A stretch of DNA of 64,000 nucleotides from Clostridia bacterium UC5.1-1D10 (GTDB taxonomy: Bacteria > Bacillota > Clostridia > Lachnospirales > Anaerotignaceae), in assembly GCA_001304995.1 (NCBI GenBank), contig BBZU01000005.1, positions 99,841 to 163,840 of the forward strand, written 5' to 3'. Shown one piece after another: positions 1-9,789 of the stretch. A program made the translations under genes and the position numbers. The notes beneath the pieces were generated by a model that saw only the letters and a list, made by a program, of their open reading frames with translations, was not told the origin of the DNA and searched no databases. The number at the start of each line of letters is the position of its first letter. The first letter of the stretch is position 1.

Positions 1-473
1 CTGTCATGACTGCGGGCAATGCCTACGTGGTATTGGAAATCCTGTTCTTTTGCCGCTTCCATGCAGTACAACATCAGCTGTGCGTCGGGAACAGCGGGGA
101 ACATAGCATCGATATATGTTTTGGATGCACCGTCGTCACGAACTGCGCCATTAACGATAATGATGTCACCCACTTTTACCTGAGGCTGTAAACTGCAGCA
201 GCTGCCAATACGGATCATGGCTTCTACGCCGATGTTATGCAGTTCTTCCACAGCAATGCCTGCGGATGCGCCGCCAATGCCTGTGGAAATGGCAAGGATG
301 GGAACGCCTTTGTATGTGCCGGAAAGACTGCGGTATTCCCGGTTGAATTTCAGTTCTGTCACGTTTTCCAGAAAAGGTGCGATACGATCCAGACGAGCGG
401 GATCGCCAGGCATCAGAGCGTATTTGATTTGTAGATCTTTACCCAGTTGGATATGGGGCTGTAAAGATTCCAT
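1..473 (-). CDS. Nucleoside phosphorylase (uridine phosphorylase family), C-terminus outside window
   Basis: Only the first 157 residues are present; the gene runs off the left edge. The reverse strand starts at an ATG (471-473) behind an AAAGGAGG ribosome site. The protein shows the PNP/UDP family signatures: MPGDPARLDRI near residue 21, a STGIGGASAGIAVEEL stretch near residue 60 for phosphate and ribose binding, and a RIGSCCSLQ strand near residue 85. The family splits nucleosides with phosphate into base and ribose-1-phosphate in the cytosol. Uridine or purine nucleosides are both possible substrates; the N-terminal half does not settle which. It is divergent from a ribokinase-bearing operon, so pentose salvage is a sensible context. 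Confidence 0.85.
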   Translation of the reverse strand, partial: MESLQPHIQLGKDLQIKYALMPGDPARLDRIAPFLENVTELKFNREYRSLSGTYKGVPILAISTGIGGASAGIAVEELHNIGVEAMIRIGSCCSLQPQVKVGDIIIVNGAVRDDGASKTYIDAMFPAVPDAQLMLYCMEAAKEQDFQYHVGIARSHD

Positions 474-546
474 TGTGATTCCTCCTTTGTTTTTTCTTCT
501 AATTTACATGATTTTTCGCAAAAATGCAATGGATGGCATAAGGTGT

Positions 547-575
547 TTGAAGTCTGACAGGGATTATGTTACAAT
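547..575 (+). promoter_or_regulatory. Promoter of the transporter-kinase-reductase operon
   Basis: TTGAAG and TACAAT are separated by 17 bp, 36 bp upstream of the first ATG. It faces away from the nucleoside phosphorylase gene. Confidence 0.6.
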
Positions 576-610
576 GAAATGTAGCAAACTATTGGAAAGG
601 GAGAAAAGAG

Positions 611-1036
611 ATGATTTATTTCCTGTTTTTAATTTTATCGGGGCTGCTGCAGGGCATGATGATTTCCCTCAATGGACAGTTGGGGAATTATTACAGTATG
701 TTCGGCATCAGTTTTTTTGTCCACGGAATCGCGGCAGTTCTTTTGATTTTGTATCTGAAATGCAAAGAAAAGAAAAAAATCCGTTTTCGTGGCGTGCCTG
801 CCTATGTGTATCTGGTGGGCTTCATGGGCATCGGTATGGTTACCAGCAGCAGTTGGTGTACCCTTGCCATCGGTGCCACAGCTATGACAGGTCTTTCCGT
901 CATTGGACAGATGATTTCTTCTGCAGTGGTGGATCATTATGGCTGGTTTGGCATTGAAAAACAGAAGTTCAACTGGAAAGAACTGCCCGCCTATCTGCTG
1001 GTATTGGCAGGTGTTTGGCTGGTAACAACAGGCTGA
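611..1036 (+). CDS. DMT-superfamily inner-membrane transporter, YdcZ/DUF606 half
   Basis: A 141-residue protein with four or five hydrophobic segments and the DUF606 (YdcZ) pattern: an N-terminal GLLQGMMISLNGQLG helix, a SWCTLAIGATAMTGLSVIGQ segment and a C-terminal helix ending in a short hydrophilic tail. The start has a GGAAAGGGAG ribosome site. A second gene of the same family follows 14 bp later, so the two short proteins probably form a paired transporter. The substrate is unknown; the following ribokinase-family kinase and dehydrogenase suggest a sugar or sugar-derived small molecule, but that is inference from neighbours only. Confidence 0.75.
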   Translation: MIYFLFLILSGLLQGMMISLNGQLGNYYSMFGISFFVHGIAAVLLILYLKCKEKKKIRFRGVPAYVYLVGFMGIGMVTSSSWCTLAIGATAMTGLSVIGQMISSAVVDHYGWFGIEKQKFNWKELPAYLLVLAGVWLVTTG

Positions 1037-1050
1037 GGAGGAAAACAGAA

Positions 1051-1515
1051 ATGATATTTTATATAACTGCCGTAGCCAATGGTTTTTTGAATACGGTCAA
1101 TAAAATGGTAAATGTAAAAGCAGGGGAATGTTTGGGGACTGCCAATGGCGCTCTCATCAATTATGTGGAAGCGACAATCCTTTCTTTGTGCTTGATTTTT
1201 GTAACAGGCAATGGGGCGGAAATGAATTTTTCTCATATTGCGGAAGTACCGCCGCTGTTTTATCTGGGCAGCATTTGTGGTTTGGTTGCTATGATTTTCC
1301 TGATTCTGGGCACCAGCCATACTGGCGCTATGGCTTCTACCATTTTAGCGCTGCTGGGACAGCTTGGCATGTCTGTGGCGCTGGATTATGTATTTTTCCA
1401 GACATTCAGCTGGAAACGAATTTTAGGCATCTTTTTGATTACTGCCGGCATCGCTTGGCGGGAATACATTAAAATACAGGACAGAAGAAAACAGATAAAG
1501 GGGGATGCAGCTTGA
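1051..1515 (+). CDS. DMT-superfamily inner-membrane transporter, second YdcZ/DUF606 half
   Basis: 154 residues, start chosen at the ATG 8 bp after GAGGAGG; an upstream in-frame GTG/ATG extension would lie inside the previous gene. It has about five hydrophobic stretches and shares the internal layout of its neighbour (an N-terminal NGFLNTVNKMVN helix, then a LGTSHTGAMASTILALLGQLG helix and a long basic tail). Its last codons overlap the TTG start of the kinase gene by 4 bp, so translational coupling is likely. The pair resembles other split YdcZ transporters encoded as two adjacent genes. Confidence 0.75.
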   Translation: MIFYITAVANGFLNTVNKMVNVKAGECLGTANGALINYVEATILSLCLIFVTGNGAEMNFSHIAEVPPLFYLGSICGLVAMIFLILGTSHTGAMASTILALLGQLGMSVALDYVFFQTFSWKRILGIFLITAGIAWREYIKIQDRRKQIKGDAA

Positions 1516-2432
1516 AGATTTGCAATTTTGGTTCCATGAATTTGGATCATGTATATCAGGTGGATATGTTTTTACAGCCGGGAGAAACAAAGTCCTCCCG
1601 TTCCTTGTTTACAAACTGCGGCGGCAAAGGTTTAAATCAGTCCATTGCGGCGGCAAAAGCAGGCAATCAGGTGGTACATGCAGGTGTCATTGGCTCCGGT
1701 GGCGAAATGCTGGAAGAGGTACTGGCGAAAAATGGTGTGGATGTGAGTCTCCTTTCTCATGTGGATGCACCCAGCGGTCATGCTATCATTCAGGTGGATG
1801 ACGCTGGTCAGAACTGCATCCTGTTGTTTGGCGGCACAAACCAGATGCTGACAGAAGCTTATATTACAGAAGTGCTGGATAAAATGGACGCGGATACACT
1901 GGTTTTGCTTCAGAATGAAACCAATTTGGTGGGCTTTATCATGGAAGAAGCTCACAAAAGAGGTATGAAAACCGCTTTGAACGCTGCTCCTATGGATGAA
2001 AAAGTGCTGTCTTATCCTTTGGAACTGCTGGATTGGCTCATTGTCAATGAAGTAGAAGGCAAACAAATTGCGAACTGCCAGACAGATGATGAAATTCTGC
2101 CGGTACTGCGGGAAAAATATCCTAACTGCGGCATTTTGCTCACATTAGGCAGTAGAGGTGCCATTTGTGATTACGCAGGGGAAACGTATCAGATCGGCTG
2201 CTTCAAAGTGCCTGTGGTAGATACCACTGCGGCAGGGGATACCTTTACAGGATATTTCCTGTATGGCATGGGAAATGGTCTGGGCGTTGCGGATAGTCTG
2301 TTGCTGGCAACCACAGCAAGTGCCATGGCCATTGGCAAGAAAGGCGCTGCGGATTCTGTACCTCTTTATGAAGAAGTGGCAGAAAATATGAAAAATCAGG
2401 TATTTGGTACATTGAAAGCACAGAAAAAATAA
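1512..2432 (+). CDS. PfkB-family carbohydrate kinase, ribokinase-like
   Basis: 306 residues; starts at TTG overlapping the upstream stop codon (TTGA). The PfkB fold is clear: the N-terminal GSMNLDHVYQV strand, the substrate glycines in TNCGGKGLNQSIAAAKAG near residue 36, and the C-terminal signature DTTAAGDTFTGYF near residue 235 with the catalytic aspartate. It transfers phosphate from ATP to a sugar hydroxyl in the cytosol. Ribokinase is the best single name, because of the overall length and the GGKGLNQ motif, but the true sugar may differ. Its position after a split transporter suggests it traps the imported substrate. Confidence 0.85.
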   Translation: MKICNFGSMNLDHVYQVDMFLQPGETKSSRSLFTNCGGKGLNQSIAAAKAGNQVVHAGVIGSGGEMLEEVLAKNGVDVSLLSHVDAPSGHAIIQVDDAGQNCILLFGGTNQMLTEAYITEVLDKMDADTLVLLQNETNLVGFIMEEAHKRGMKTALNAAPMDEKVLSYPLELLDWLIVNEVEGKQIANCQTDDEILPVLREKYPNCGILLTLGSRGAICDYAGETYQIGCFKVPVVDTTAAGDTFTGYFLYGMGNGLGVADSLLLATTASAMAIGKKGAADSVPLYEEVAENMKNQVFGTLKAQKK

Positions 2433-2456
2433 AATTGGATTAAAGGAGGAAGCGAA

Positions 2457-3047
2457 ATGAAAAAGGTATTGTTTGTAAACTGCTGCATCCGCAGAGAAGG
2501 TTCCAGAACGCAGAAATTGGCAGATCATTTTCTGGAAGGTCTGCGGAAAAAAGAAGGCTATGAAATTGAAGAGCTTTGCCTGATGGATGAGTCTTTGTCT
2601 TATTTTACAGATGGATTTTTTGAACAGCGGGAACGTCTGCTGGCAGATAAGCAGTTCGACCATCCACGGTTCCGTTATGCCCATCAGTTTGCGGAAGCGG
2701 ACAAGATTGTCATTGCTGCACCTTTTTGGGATTTGAGCTTTCCTGCTTTATTGAAAGTATATATTGAAAACCTTTGTGTGGAAGGCATTACATTCGGCTG
2801 CAACGAAACAGGCTGCTTTGGTACCTGCAAAGCGGATCAGCTCATTTATCTGACCACCAGAGGTGGATTCTATAACGACAATCCCATGGAAATGGGTTCC
2901 CGTTATATCTGGGCAATGTGCGATTTCTTCGGTATTCCCCGTTATGACTGCGTTGCAGGGGATGGACTGGATACAGGCGTGCGCCCTGTGGAAGAAATTC
3001 TGGAAGATGCCAAGAAGGAAATTGACCGTTTGCTCGCTGAGTTTTAA
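2457..3047 (+). CDS. NAD(P)H-dependent flavodoxin-fold oxidoreductase
   Basis: 196 residues with a GGAGGAAGCG ribosome site. The N-terminal strand MKKVLFVNCCIRREGSRT is followed by a phosphate-loop region typical of the NQO1/AzoR flavodoxin fold, then IVIAAPFWDLSFPALLKVYIEN near residue 85 and LTTRGGFY near 135, both flavin-contact segments of this family. It should be a soluble FMN enzyme that passes hydride from NAD(P)H to a quinone, azo compound or similar acceptor. It sits between a sugar kinase and an alcohol dehydrogenase in the same transcription unit; its physiological acceptor cannot be read from the sequence. Confidence 0.75.
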   Translation: MKKVLFVNCCIRREGSRTQKLADHFLEGLRKKEGYEIEELCLMDESLSYFTDGFFEQRERLLADKQFDHPRFRYAHQFAEADKIVIAAPFWDLSFPALLKVYIENLCVEGITFGCNETGCFGTCKADQLIYLTTRGGFYNDNPMEMGSRYIWAMCDFFGIPRYDCVAGDGLDTGVRPVEEILEDAKKEIDRLLAEF

Positions 3048-3067
3048 GAGAAAAGAGGAAAAATACC

Positions 3068-4126
3068 ATGGAAAAAACAATGAAAGCAGTTGTATACAAA
3101 GGAAAAGGACAGGTTGTGCTGGAAGACAGACCCATTCCTGTCATTCAGGACCCCAGAGATGCCATTGTAAGAGTGACACGCTCCACAATCTGTTCCAGTG
3201 ACTTACATATCAAACATGGCACTGTACCCCGTGCAAAAGAAAATACCGTTCTGGGTCATGAATTTGTAGGGGAAGTTGTGGAAGTAGGCAGCGCTGTGAA
3301 GAAATTCAAAGCAGGCGACCGTGTTTCCGTGAATGTGGAAACTTTCTGCGGTGAATGTTTCTTCTGCAAAAGAGGCTATGTGAATAACTGTGTGGAAGGC
3401 GGCTGGGAACTGGGCTGCCGCATTGACGGCTGTCAGGCGGAATATGTTCGTGTACCCATTGCCGATAACGGCATGACACCCATTCCCGATGATGTTTCTG
3501 ATGAAGCGGCATTGTTCAACGGCGATATTCTGGCAACAGGCTATTGGGCTGCCAGCATCGGCGAAATTAAACCTGCGGATACTGTTGTGGTACTGGGCGC
3601 AGGCCCCACAGGTCTTTGTACCCTTATGAGTATCCGTCTTTACAGCCCTGCGAAAGTTATCGTTGTAGACGTGAGCGAAGAAAGAATGGCACTGGCAAAA
3701 GAACAGGGCTTGGCGGATATTTGTTTGAACCCCACAAAAGTGGATGTGGAAGAGGAAATCCTTCGCCTGACAGATGGCAGAGGCGCTGACCGCGTCTTTG
3801 AAGTGGCTGGCGGCGAAAATACTTTCCAGCTGGCATGGAAAGTGGCAAGACCCAACGCCATTGTGGTTCTGGTTGCCCTCTACGCAAAAGAACAGGCATT
3901 GCCTCTGCATTTGATGTACGGCAAAAACCTGACATTCAAAACAGGTGGTGTGGATGCGAACTGCTGTGAAGACATCATGAAAATGATTCAGTGCGGTAAA
4001 ATCGACACATCCTGCCTGATTACTCATCGTGCGCCTTTGAATGACGTTATGGAAGGCTATCGGGTATTCGAAAATAAACTGGATGGCTGCATTAAATGGG
4101 TCATCACACCTTATGAAAGAGATTGA
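3068..4126 (+). CDS. Zinc-dependent medium-chain alcohol dehydrogenase
   Basis: 352 residues, the usual length for this family. Catalytic zinc ligands are visible as C42 in TICSSDLH and H64-E65 in LGHEF; the structural zinc site is complete with C94, C97, C100 and C108. A Rossmann motif GAGPTG near residue 178 binds NAD(P). The layout is closest to threonine dehydrogenase/class III-like enzymes, so it oxidises a secondary alcohol or polyol or reduces the ketone. It is the last gene of the operon and is followed by a clear terminator. The substrate is unknown. Confidence 0.85.
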   Translation: MEKTMKAVVYKGKGQVVLEDRPIPVIQDPRDAIVRVTRSTICSSDLHIKHGTVPRAKENTVLGHEFVGEVVEVGSAVKKFKAGDRVSVNVETFCGECFFCKRGYVNNCVEGGWELGCRIDGCQAEYVRVPIADNGMTPIPDDVSDEAALFNGDILATGYWAASIGEIKPADTVVVLGAGPTGLCTLMSIRLYSPAKVIVVDVSEERMALAKEQGLADICLNPTKVDVEEEILRLTDGRGADRVFEVAGGENTFQLAWKVARPNAIVVLVALYAKEQALPLHLMYGKNLTFKTGGVDANCCEDIMKMIQCGKIDTSCLITHRAPLNDVMEGYRVFENKLDGCIKWVITPYERD

Positions 4127-4167
4127 TAAATAAAAACGGTATGTCTTTCGGGGCATTTCCAGAAACA

Positions 4168-4198
4168 GAAAGCCCGTGTATGCGGGCTTTTCTTTTTT
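4168..4198 (+). terminator. Rho-independent terminator of the dehydrogenase operon
   Basis: An 8-bp stem AAAGCCCG/CGGGCTTT with a short loop, followed by a T-rich tail. Confidence 0.85.
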
Positions 4199-4230
4199 GA
4201 AGAAATTTCAAGAGAAAGGAGAAATGACAA

Positions 4231-5370
4231 ATGAAATTGTTTCATTTAAGTGACCTGCATTTGGGCAAACGTGTCTATGCCTTTTCCATGCTGCAGGATC
4301 AGCGGTATGTGTTGGAGCAGGTCTGCGCTTTGGCAGAAAAGCATCAGCCAGATGGTATTTTGCTCAGCGGCGATTTGTACGATAAACCCATTCCGCCTGT
4401 GGAAGCTGTACAGCTTTTAGACGAATTTTTGACCAAAATGCAGCAGATGGGCATTGCGGTTTGTGCCATCTCCGGCAACCACGATTCCGCCGGACGTGTG
4501 GACTTTGGCAGCCGTATTTTGCAGCAGCAGAATCTGCATATTTGCGGTGCTTTTGACGGCAAGCTGTATCATGTGTCCAAGGAGGATGCTTTTGGGGAAA
4601 TCCATTTTTACTTGCTTCCTTTTCTGAAACCTGCCACTGTTTCTGCTTTTCGGGAGGGCGGCGAAAGCCTGACTTATGCCGAGGCAGTCAAATGGGCTTT
4701 GGAAACAATGGATATTGATACCACAAAGCGCAATGTGCTTTTGGCACACCAGTTTGTTACGTGGAAAGGAACGGCAGAAGAAAGCGACTCGGAAACAAAG
4801 ACACTGGGCGGCGTAGATGAAATGGATGCCAGTCTGTTCTTTGACTTTGACTATGTGGCTTTGGGACATCTCCATAGCCCACAGCGCATTGGGAGAGATA
4901 CCATCCGCTATGGCGGTTCACCCTTGAAATATTCCTTTTCGGAACTGCGCCAGAAAAAAGGCGTGACCCTTGTGGAAATACAGGAAAAAGGGAATATCAC
5001 CACAGAATTTCTTCCTTTGGAACCGCTGCATCCTTTGCGTGAGATCAAAGGGACATTGGCTGATCTTTTGGAAGCGGCAGAAGAAGCAGGAGGCTCCGAA
5101 GATTATGTGCGGGCGATTTTGACAGATGAAGGGGCAGTCTATGACCCTGTGGGACGACTGCGGGTATATTATCCCAATTTGATGACACTGGAAATGGCAC
5201 AGCGTGGAGAAAGACAGGAGGACTTTTCTTTGCGGTTGGATCAGGAACAGCTTTCCGGGCCTGCGCTCTTTGCTGGTTTCTTTGAAAAGCAGAATGACCG
5301 GGAAATGAGTGAGGCGCAAAAAGCCCTTGTGGAAAAAATCTGGCAGGATTTGGGAGGTGTTGAAGAATGA
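4231..5370 (+). CDS. sbcD: Nuclease SbcCD subunit D
   Basis: 379 residues, normal for SbcD. The metallophosphoesterase motifs are in order: DLHLG (D8, H10), SGDLYD, SGNHDS, LLAHQF and GHLH, which together hold the two manganese ions. SbcD is the nuclease half of the SbcCD complex that opens hairpins and processes blocked double-strand ends. Its end overlaps the sbcC start (ATGA), the usual coupling of this pair. The start follows GAGAAAGGAG. Confidence 0.95.
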   Translation: MKLFHLSDLHLGKRVYAFSMLQDQRYVLEQVCALAEKHQPDGILLSGDLYDKPIPPVEAVQLLDEFLTKMQQMGIAVCAISGNHDSAGRVDFGSRILQQQNLHICGAFDGKLYHVSKEDAFGEIHFYLLPFLKPATVSAFREGGESLTYAEAVKWALETMDIDTTKRNVLLAHQFVTWKGTAEESDSETKTLGGVDEMDASLFFDFDYVALGHLHSPQRIGRDTIRYGGSPLKYSFSELRQKKGVTLVEIQEKGNITTEFLPLEPLHPLREIKGTLADLLEAAEEAGGSEDYVRAILTDEGAVYDPVGRLRVYYPNLMTLEMAQRGERQEDFSLRLDQEQLSGPALFAGFFEKQNDREMSEAQKALVEKIWQDLGGVEE

Positions 5371-8300
5371 AACCATTGGAAATTACTGTTTCCGCCTTTG
5401 GCCCTTATGCAAAAAGCGTACAGATTCCTCTTTCTAAATTGGGAGAACAGGGGATCTTCCTCATTACAGGGGATACAGGTGCCGGAAAAACAACATTGTT
5501 TGACGCCATTTGTTTTGCTCTTTTTGGAGAGGTCAGCGGCTCCAACCGAGAGGTAGATAGTTTGCGCAGTGACTTTGCTTCTCCGTCCACGAAAACATTT
5601 GTGGATTTGACTTTCTCCCATCGTGGGGAAACATATCGTATTTTGCGAAACCCTGCCTATCTGCGTCTCAAAAAATCCGGGGAAGGCACCACAAAAGAAA
5701 CAGCAGATGCTACCCTTTGGTATCCTGACGGCAATGTAGTGTCCGGCGCAGAAAAAGTGAAAAAAGCGGCAGAAACATTGCTGGGCATTGATGCAAAGCA
5801 ATTCAAACAGATTGCGATGATTGCACAGGGGGAATTCTTGAAACTCCTTTATGCGGATAGTGTGGAACGCGGCGCTATTTTCCGTCGGGTATTCCACACG
5901 GATTTTTATCTGGCATTCCAGAAAAAACTGAAAGAAATTGGAAAAAGAAAACCGCTCAGCCTTTGAGGACAGCGGCAAGCGTCTTTTGACATATCTTTCC
6001 CAGTGCGGCATTGAAGAAACAGACGAAAATACACTGCTGCAAAGAGCAGAGCAGTTTTTGACAGAAGCGGAAGGAGCTTATCAGGAAGCGGAAAAACTTT
6101 GGCTTCAGCAGGAAAAGGAAATTGCTGTAAAAGAAGAAGAGCGTTTGAAAATTGCCGCACAGAAAGCCGATGGAGAAAATACCAATCGTCTTTTGGATGC
6201 TTGGCAGAAGCGAAAAAGCACCATGAATCTCTTAAGGAAGCAGAATCTGCACAGCTTGCGAAAAAAGAAGAACTGCAAAAACAGCGTCGTGCTGTTGACT
6301 ATGTGCAGCCCAAAGCATTGGATTGGAAGCAGAAAAAAGATGCGGCGGATCGTCTGGAATTACAGTTAAAAGAATTGCAGAATCAGGAACAAAAAGAAAA
6401 AGAAGTCCTTCAAAACACCATAGAACAGGAAACCGCACTGGAACCTTTGCGTGGACAGTTGGAAAATGATCGAGCAGAAGCGGCAAAAAAGAAGATCGCT
6501 TGAAGGATTTCGAAGCAAAAGACCGTGCAGCGAAAGAAATCAACCATCAGCAGACAGAAATCCAAAAAACAACAGCACAAAAAGAAAAACTGGAAGCAAA
6601 TAAGAAGGATTTGGAAGAACGTCTGGAAAATTTGCGCCAACAGGAAAGCCAGCTTCCTGCCATTCGGGAACGTTTGTCAGCGTTGGAACAGGCGAAAAAT
6701 CGCTTGCAGGAACAGAAGGATTTGCTGAAAGAAACTGGAGATGCCATTCAGGATGGTCTGAAAGTAAAGAAAGAACTGGAAAAAATTCAATCTGATTATC
6801 AGGCAGCAAAAGAAAAATGGGAACAGGCAAAAGCGGTGGCAGATCAGGCAGAAAGAGATTATCTGGATGCTCAGGCTGGTATTCTGGCAGAGAATCTGAC
6901 AGAAGGCATGCCTTGTCCTGTCTGCGGCTCTGTGCACCATCCGGCGAAGGCGGTGCGTCCAGCCCAAGCGCCTACCCAGGCAGAGTGGAATCGCCTGCGG
7001 GAAGCAGAAAAAACAGAGCGGGAAAAAACAGAAATTCTTTCCAGAAAAAGCGGTGAACTGAAGATTTCTCTGGAACATTTCCGGGATAATGTGAGAAATG
7101 GTCTGAAAAAATTAGGGTTGGAGAAATCTGCTCAAATGCAGGAATTGGCAGTTTCTTTGCAGACAGAGGAAAGTAAGCTGAATGCAGATTTGAAAGAAAC
7201 GAAAAAACAGGAAAAAGATCTGTTGGATATTCCCGATGAACTGGAAAAAGCAAAAGCGGAGCAGCAGAGCTTACAGAAATCTTTAGATACAACAGATACA
7301 ATACTGCGTCAGCAGGAGAGTGCTTTGGGGCAGAAACAAGGGGAATACAGTCAGCTGAAACAGCGCATTGGTGATGGCACTTTGGCAGAAGCCCAGGCAG
7401 AATGGAAAAAACTTTGTGATGCGATCAGGGAAAAGGAAGAAGCATTGCAGGATGCGGCAAACAAAAAACAGCAGGCAGAAACGGCATTGGCAAGGACACA
7501 AGCCCTTTTGAAACAGACAGAACAGAATCATCAGGAAGGCTGTGAAGCTAAAGAACAGGCAAAGGATGCTTTCTTGAAAACGCTGGAAGAACAGCATTTC
7601 AAAGACAAAGCGGATTTTGCAAGTGCCCTTGTTTCCAGAGAAATTCTGGAACAGGCAGAGGAGAAAAACCGGGCATATTTTGCTGATTTGCAGACAAGTC
7701 AGCAGCAATTGGTATCCAGAGAGAAAGAAGCGGCAGGCAAAACGTATCAGGATCTGACAGAATTGGAAGAAAGAATGGAACGCCTGCGTGTAGAAAAAGG
7801 AGCCCTTCAGGAAAAAGTACAGGAGCAGAAAGCACTGTGGCAGACCCGGAAAAAAGCGGCAGAAAGCGCATGGAAGGAATTGCAGGCTTGGAAGAAAGCG
7901 GAAAAAGCATATCTGCCCATTGTGGAACTTTCTAAGACAGCCAATGGGGAATTGGCACAGAAAGACAAGATTGCCTTTGAACAGTTTGTGCAGGGATTCT
8001 ATTTTGATCGGATTTTGGCGGCAGCCAACCTGCGTTTTGCGGAAATGACCAATGGACGTTATCATTTGCGTCGTTCGGAAGTGGCAGCCAATAAACGTTC
8101 TCAGTCTGGTTTGGAATTGGAAGTCATGGACTATTTCACAGGCAAGGCAAGAGGGGTTAAGTCACTTTCCGGCGGTGAAGCTTTCAAGGCTTCTTTGAGT
8201 CTGGCACTGGGACTGTCTGATTTGATCCAGCAGACTGCTGGCGGCGTGGAAATCAAAGCCATGTTCATTGACGAAGGTTTTGGTGCATTGGATGAAGAAT

Positions 8301-8455
8301 CCAGAGAACAGGCGGTACGGATTTTGCAGCAGCTTTCTTATGGAGATCGTATGGTGGGTATCATTTCCCATGTAACGGAACTGAAGGAAAGCATTGAAAA
8401 GAAACTGATCGTGAAAAAGAGCAGCACTGGCAGCACCGTTTTTTTGGAAGTATAA
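5367..8455 (+). CDS. sbcC: Nuclease SbcCD subunit C, with three frame breaks
   Basis: The SMC-like ATPase partner of SbcD. The N-terminus has Walker A (TGDTGAGKTTLFDAI near residue 34); the centre is long coiled coil with the zinc-hook CPVC in the middle; the C-terminus has the LSGGEAFKASLSLALG signature and Walker B MFIDEGFGALDEE. The reading frame changes three times: one extra base at 5939-5941, one base missing in the A-run near 6212-6216, and one missing in the A-run near 6485-6490. Restoring them gives one protein of about 1029 residues, a normal SbcC length. The sites are all small homopolymers, so I read them as sequence errors, not as a decayed gene. Confidence 0.9.
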
Positions 8456-8494
8456 AAAAAGAGGCTGGAATCTGAAAGGATTCCAGCCTTTTTA
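8456..8494. terminator. Bidirectional terminator between sbcC and the HD-domain gene
   Basis: A perfect 10-bp stem GGCTGGAATC/GATTCCAGCC, with an A-run before and a T-run after, placed between convergent genes. Confidence 0.85.
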
Positions 8495-8498
8495 TGTT

Positions 8499-9059
8499 TT
8501 AGTAATTGGGATTGGATTTCATTGCCTGCAAAGTACGGTTCAGCAGATCGTCCAGTTCCCAGCCAAGCTGTTCTGCACCACGGCGGATGATGTCACGGTC
8601 ACAGCCGGCAGCAAAGGATTTGTCTTTGAATTTCTTTTTCAGGGATTTCAATTCCATGTCCTGTACGCTCTTGGAAGGACGCATCAATGCAGCAGCGCCG
8701 ATAAGCCCTGTCAGTTCGTCTGTGGCAAAGAGCACTTTTTCCATTTCGTGAACAGGTTCTACATCGGAACAGATGCCATAACCATGGCTGGCAACAGCGT
8801 GGATGAGTTTTTCATCCAGATCCAGGTCTTTCATGATTTCCTGGCATTTAATACAGTGCTGTTCGGGATAAAGTTCGAAATCCAGGTCGTGGAGCAGACC
8901 TACCATACCCCAGAATTCTACATCATCGCCATAGCCAAGTTCCTGTGCAAAATAGCGCATAACACATTCTACGGTTTCACCGTGCTGAATGTGGAAAGGT
9001 TCTTTGTTATATTCTTTCAATAATGCAAATGCTTCATCTCTTGTCAGTTCTTTTGCCAT
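8499..9059 (-). CDS. HD-domain phosphohydrolase
   Basis: 186 residues. An HD superfamily metal site is visible: H in FHIQHGETVECVMRY near residue 26, LLHDLDFE near residue 54 (the HD pair) and a later histidine in AVASHGYG. These proteins hydrolyse phosphate esters or nucleotides; the small single-domain clostridial forms are mostly uncharacterised and the substrate is not evident. It is divergent from luxS with about 160 bp between them, in which an inverted repeat lies. Confidence 0.75.
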   Translation of the reverse strand: MAKELTRDEAFALLKEYNKEPFHIQHGETVECVMRYFAQELGYGDDVEFWGMVGLLHDLDFELYPEQHCIKCQEIMKDLDLDEKLIHAVASHGYGICSDVEPVHEMEKVLFATDELTGLIGAAALMRPSKSVQDMELKSLKKKFKDKSFAAGCDRDIIRRGAEQLGWELDDLLNRTLQAMKSNPNY

Positions 9060-9120
9060 AATCGTTCCCTCTTTCCTTGGTGGTGTTTCTATTTTTATAC
9101 ATTATAACGGTTTGTGGTAT

Positions 9121-9162
9121 AAAAAGCAATGGTTTTTCCAAAGGCGCGCGCTATTGCTTTTT
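9121..9162. repeat. 10-bp inverted repeat in the HD/luxS divergent region
   Basis: AAAAAGCAAT and ATTGCTTTTT are perfect inverted copies 22 bp apart; the right arm covers the luxS -35 element, so it could be an operator or simply a hairpin. Confidence 0.5.
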
Positions 9163-9182
9163 CTGTCAAAAAAAGATACAAT
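9154..9182 (+). promoter_or_regulatory. luxS promoter
   Basis: TTGCTT and TACAAT with a 17-bp spacer, ending 38 bp before the luxS start. Confidence 0.6.
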
Positions 9183-9219
9183 AGGGAAACAGAACAGAGA
9201 ACAGAAAGAGAGGATCATT

Positions 9220-9703
9220 ATGGACGTTACAAGTTTTGGCATTGACCATAATCGTTTGTTGAGAGGGATTTATGTTTCCAGAAAAGACACAGTGGGTGAT
9301 GGCGTACTGACCACATTCGATGTGAGAATGAAAGAACCTAACCGTGAAATGGTCATGGATACTTCCGTGATGCATACCATTGAACATCTGATGGCAACAT
9401 TTTTCCGCGGACATGACCAGTGGGCAGATCAGACCATCTATGTAGCCCATGGGATGCCGTACAGGGATGTATGTCATTTTCAAAGGCGATCTGGAATCCA
9501 AAGATGTTGCGCCGATTATGGCAGACGCATACCGCTATATGGCTGAATTTACAGGAGAAATTCCTGCGGCAAAAGCGGAAATGTGCGGCAATTATCTGGA
9601 TCATAATCTGGAAATCACAAAAATTGAATGCAGAAAGTTCCTGGAAGAAGTACTGGAACAGATCAAAGAAGAAAACATGGTTTATCCCAGACAGCAGGGA
9701 TAA
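9220..9703 (+). CDS. luxS: S-ribosylhomocysteine lyase LuxS, one frame break
   Basis: LuxS cleaves S-ribosylhomocysteine to homocysteine and DPD, the precursor of autoinducer-2, in the methyl-cycle. The metal ligands are present: the HTIEH motif near residue 49 and the cysteine in AEMCGNYLDH near residue 122; the active cysteine is in GCRTG. The frame changes at about 9440-9447, immediately before the family PMGC motif: either one base is extra or two are missing. The family consensus G/S-PMGC favours a 2-base loss. Corrected length is about 160 residues, normal for LuxS. Start is at the ATG after AGAGAGGAT. Confidence 0.9.
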
Positions 9704-9710
9704 CAAGGAA

Positions 9711-9746
9711 AAAAGCCGTCAAACCGAGAGGTTTGGCGGCTTTTTG
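9711..9746 (+). terminator. luxS terminator
   Basis: Stem AGCCGTCAAACC/GGTTTGGCGGCT with a GAGA loop and a T-run. Confidence 0.85.
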
Positions 9747-9789
9747 TTATGATATCAACGAGGAGGAGGTTTTATTGTGTGGATGTGTG

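Noticed and set aside
5367..8455. sbcC as a pseudogene
   Set aside because: Each break is a one-base homopolymer change, the three-part protein is full length and conserved, and the same defect type hits essential genes in the window.
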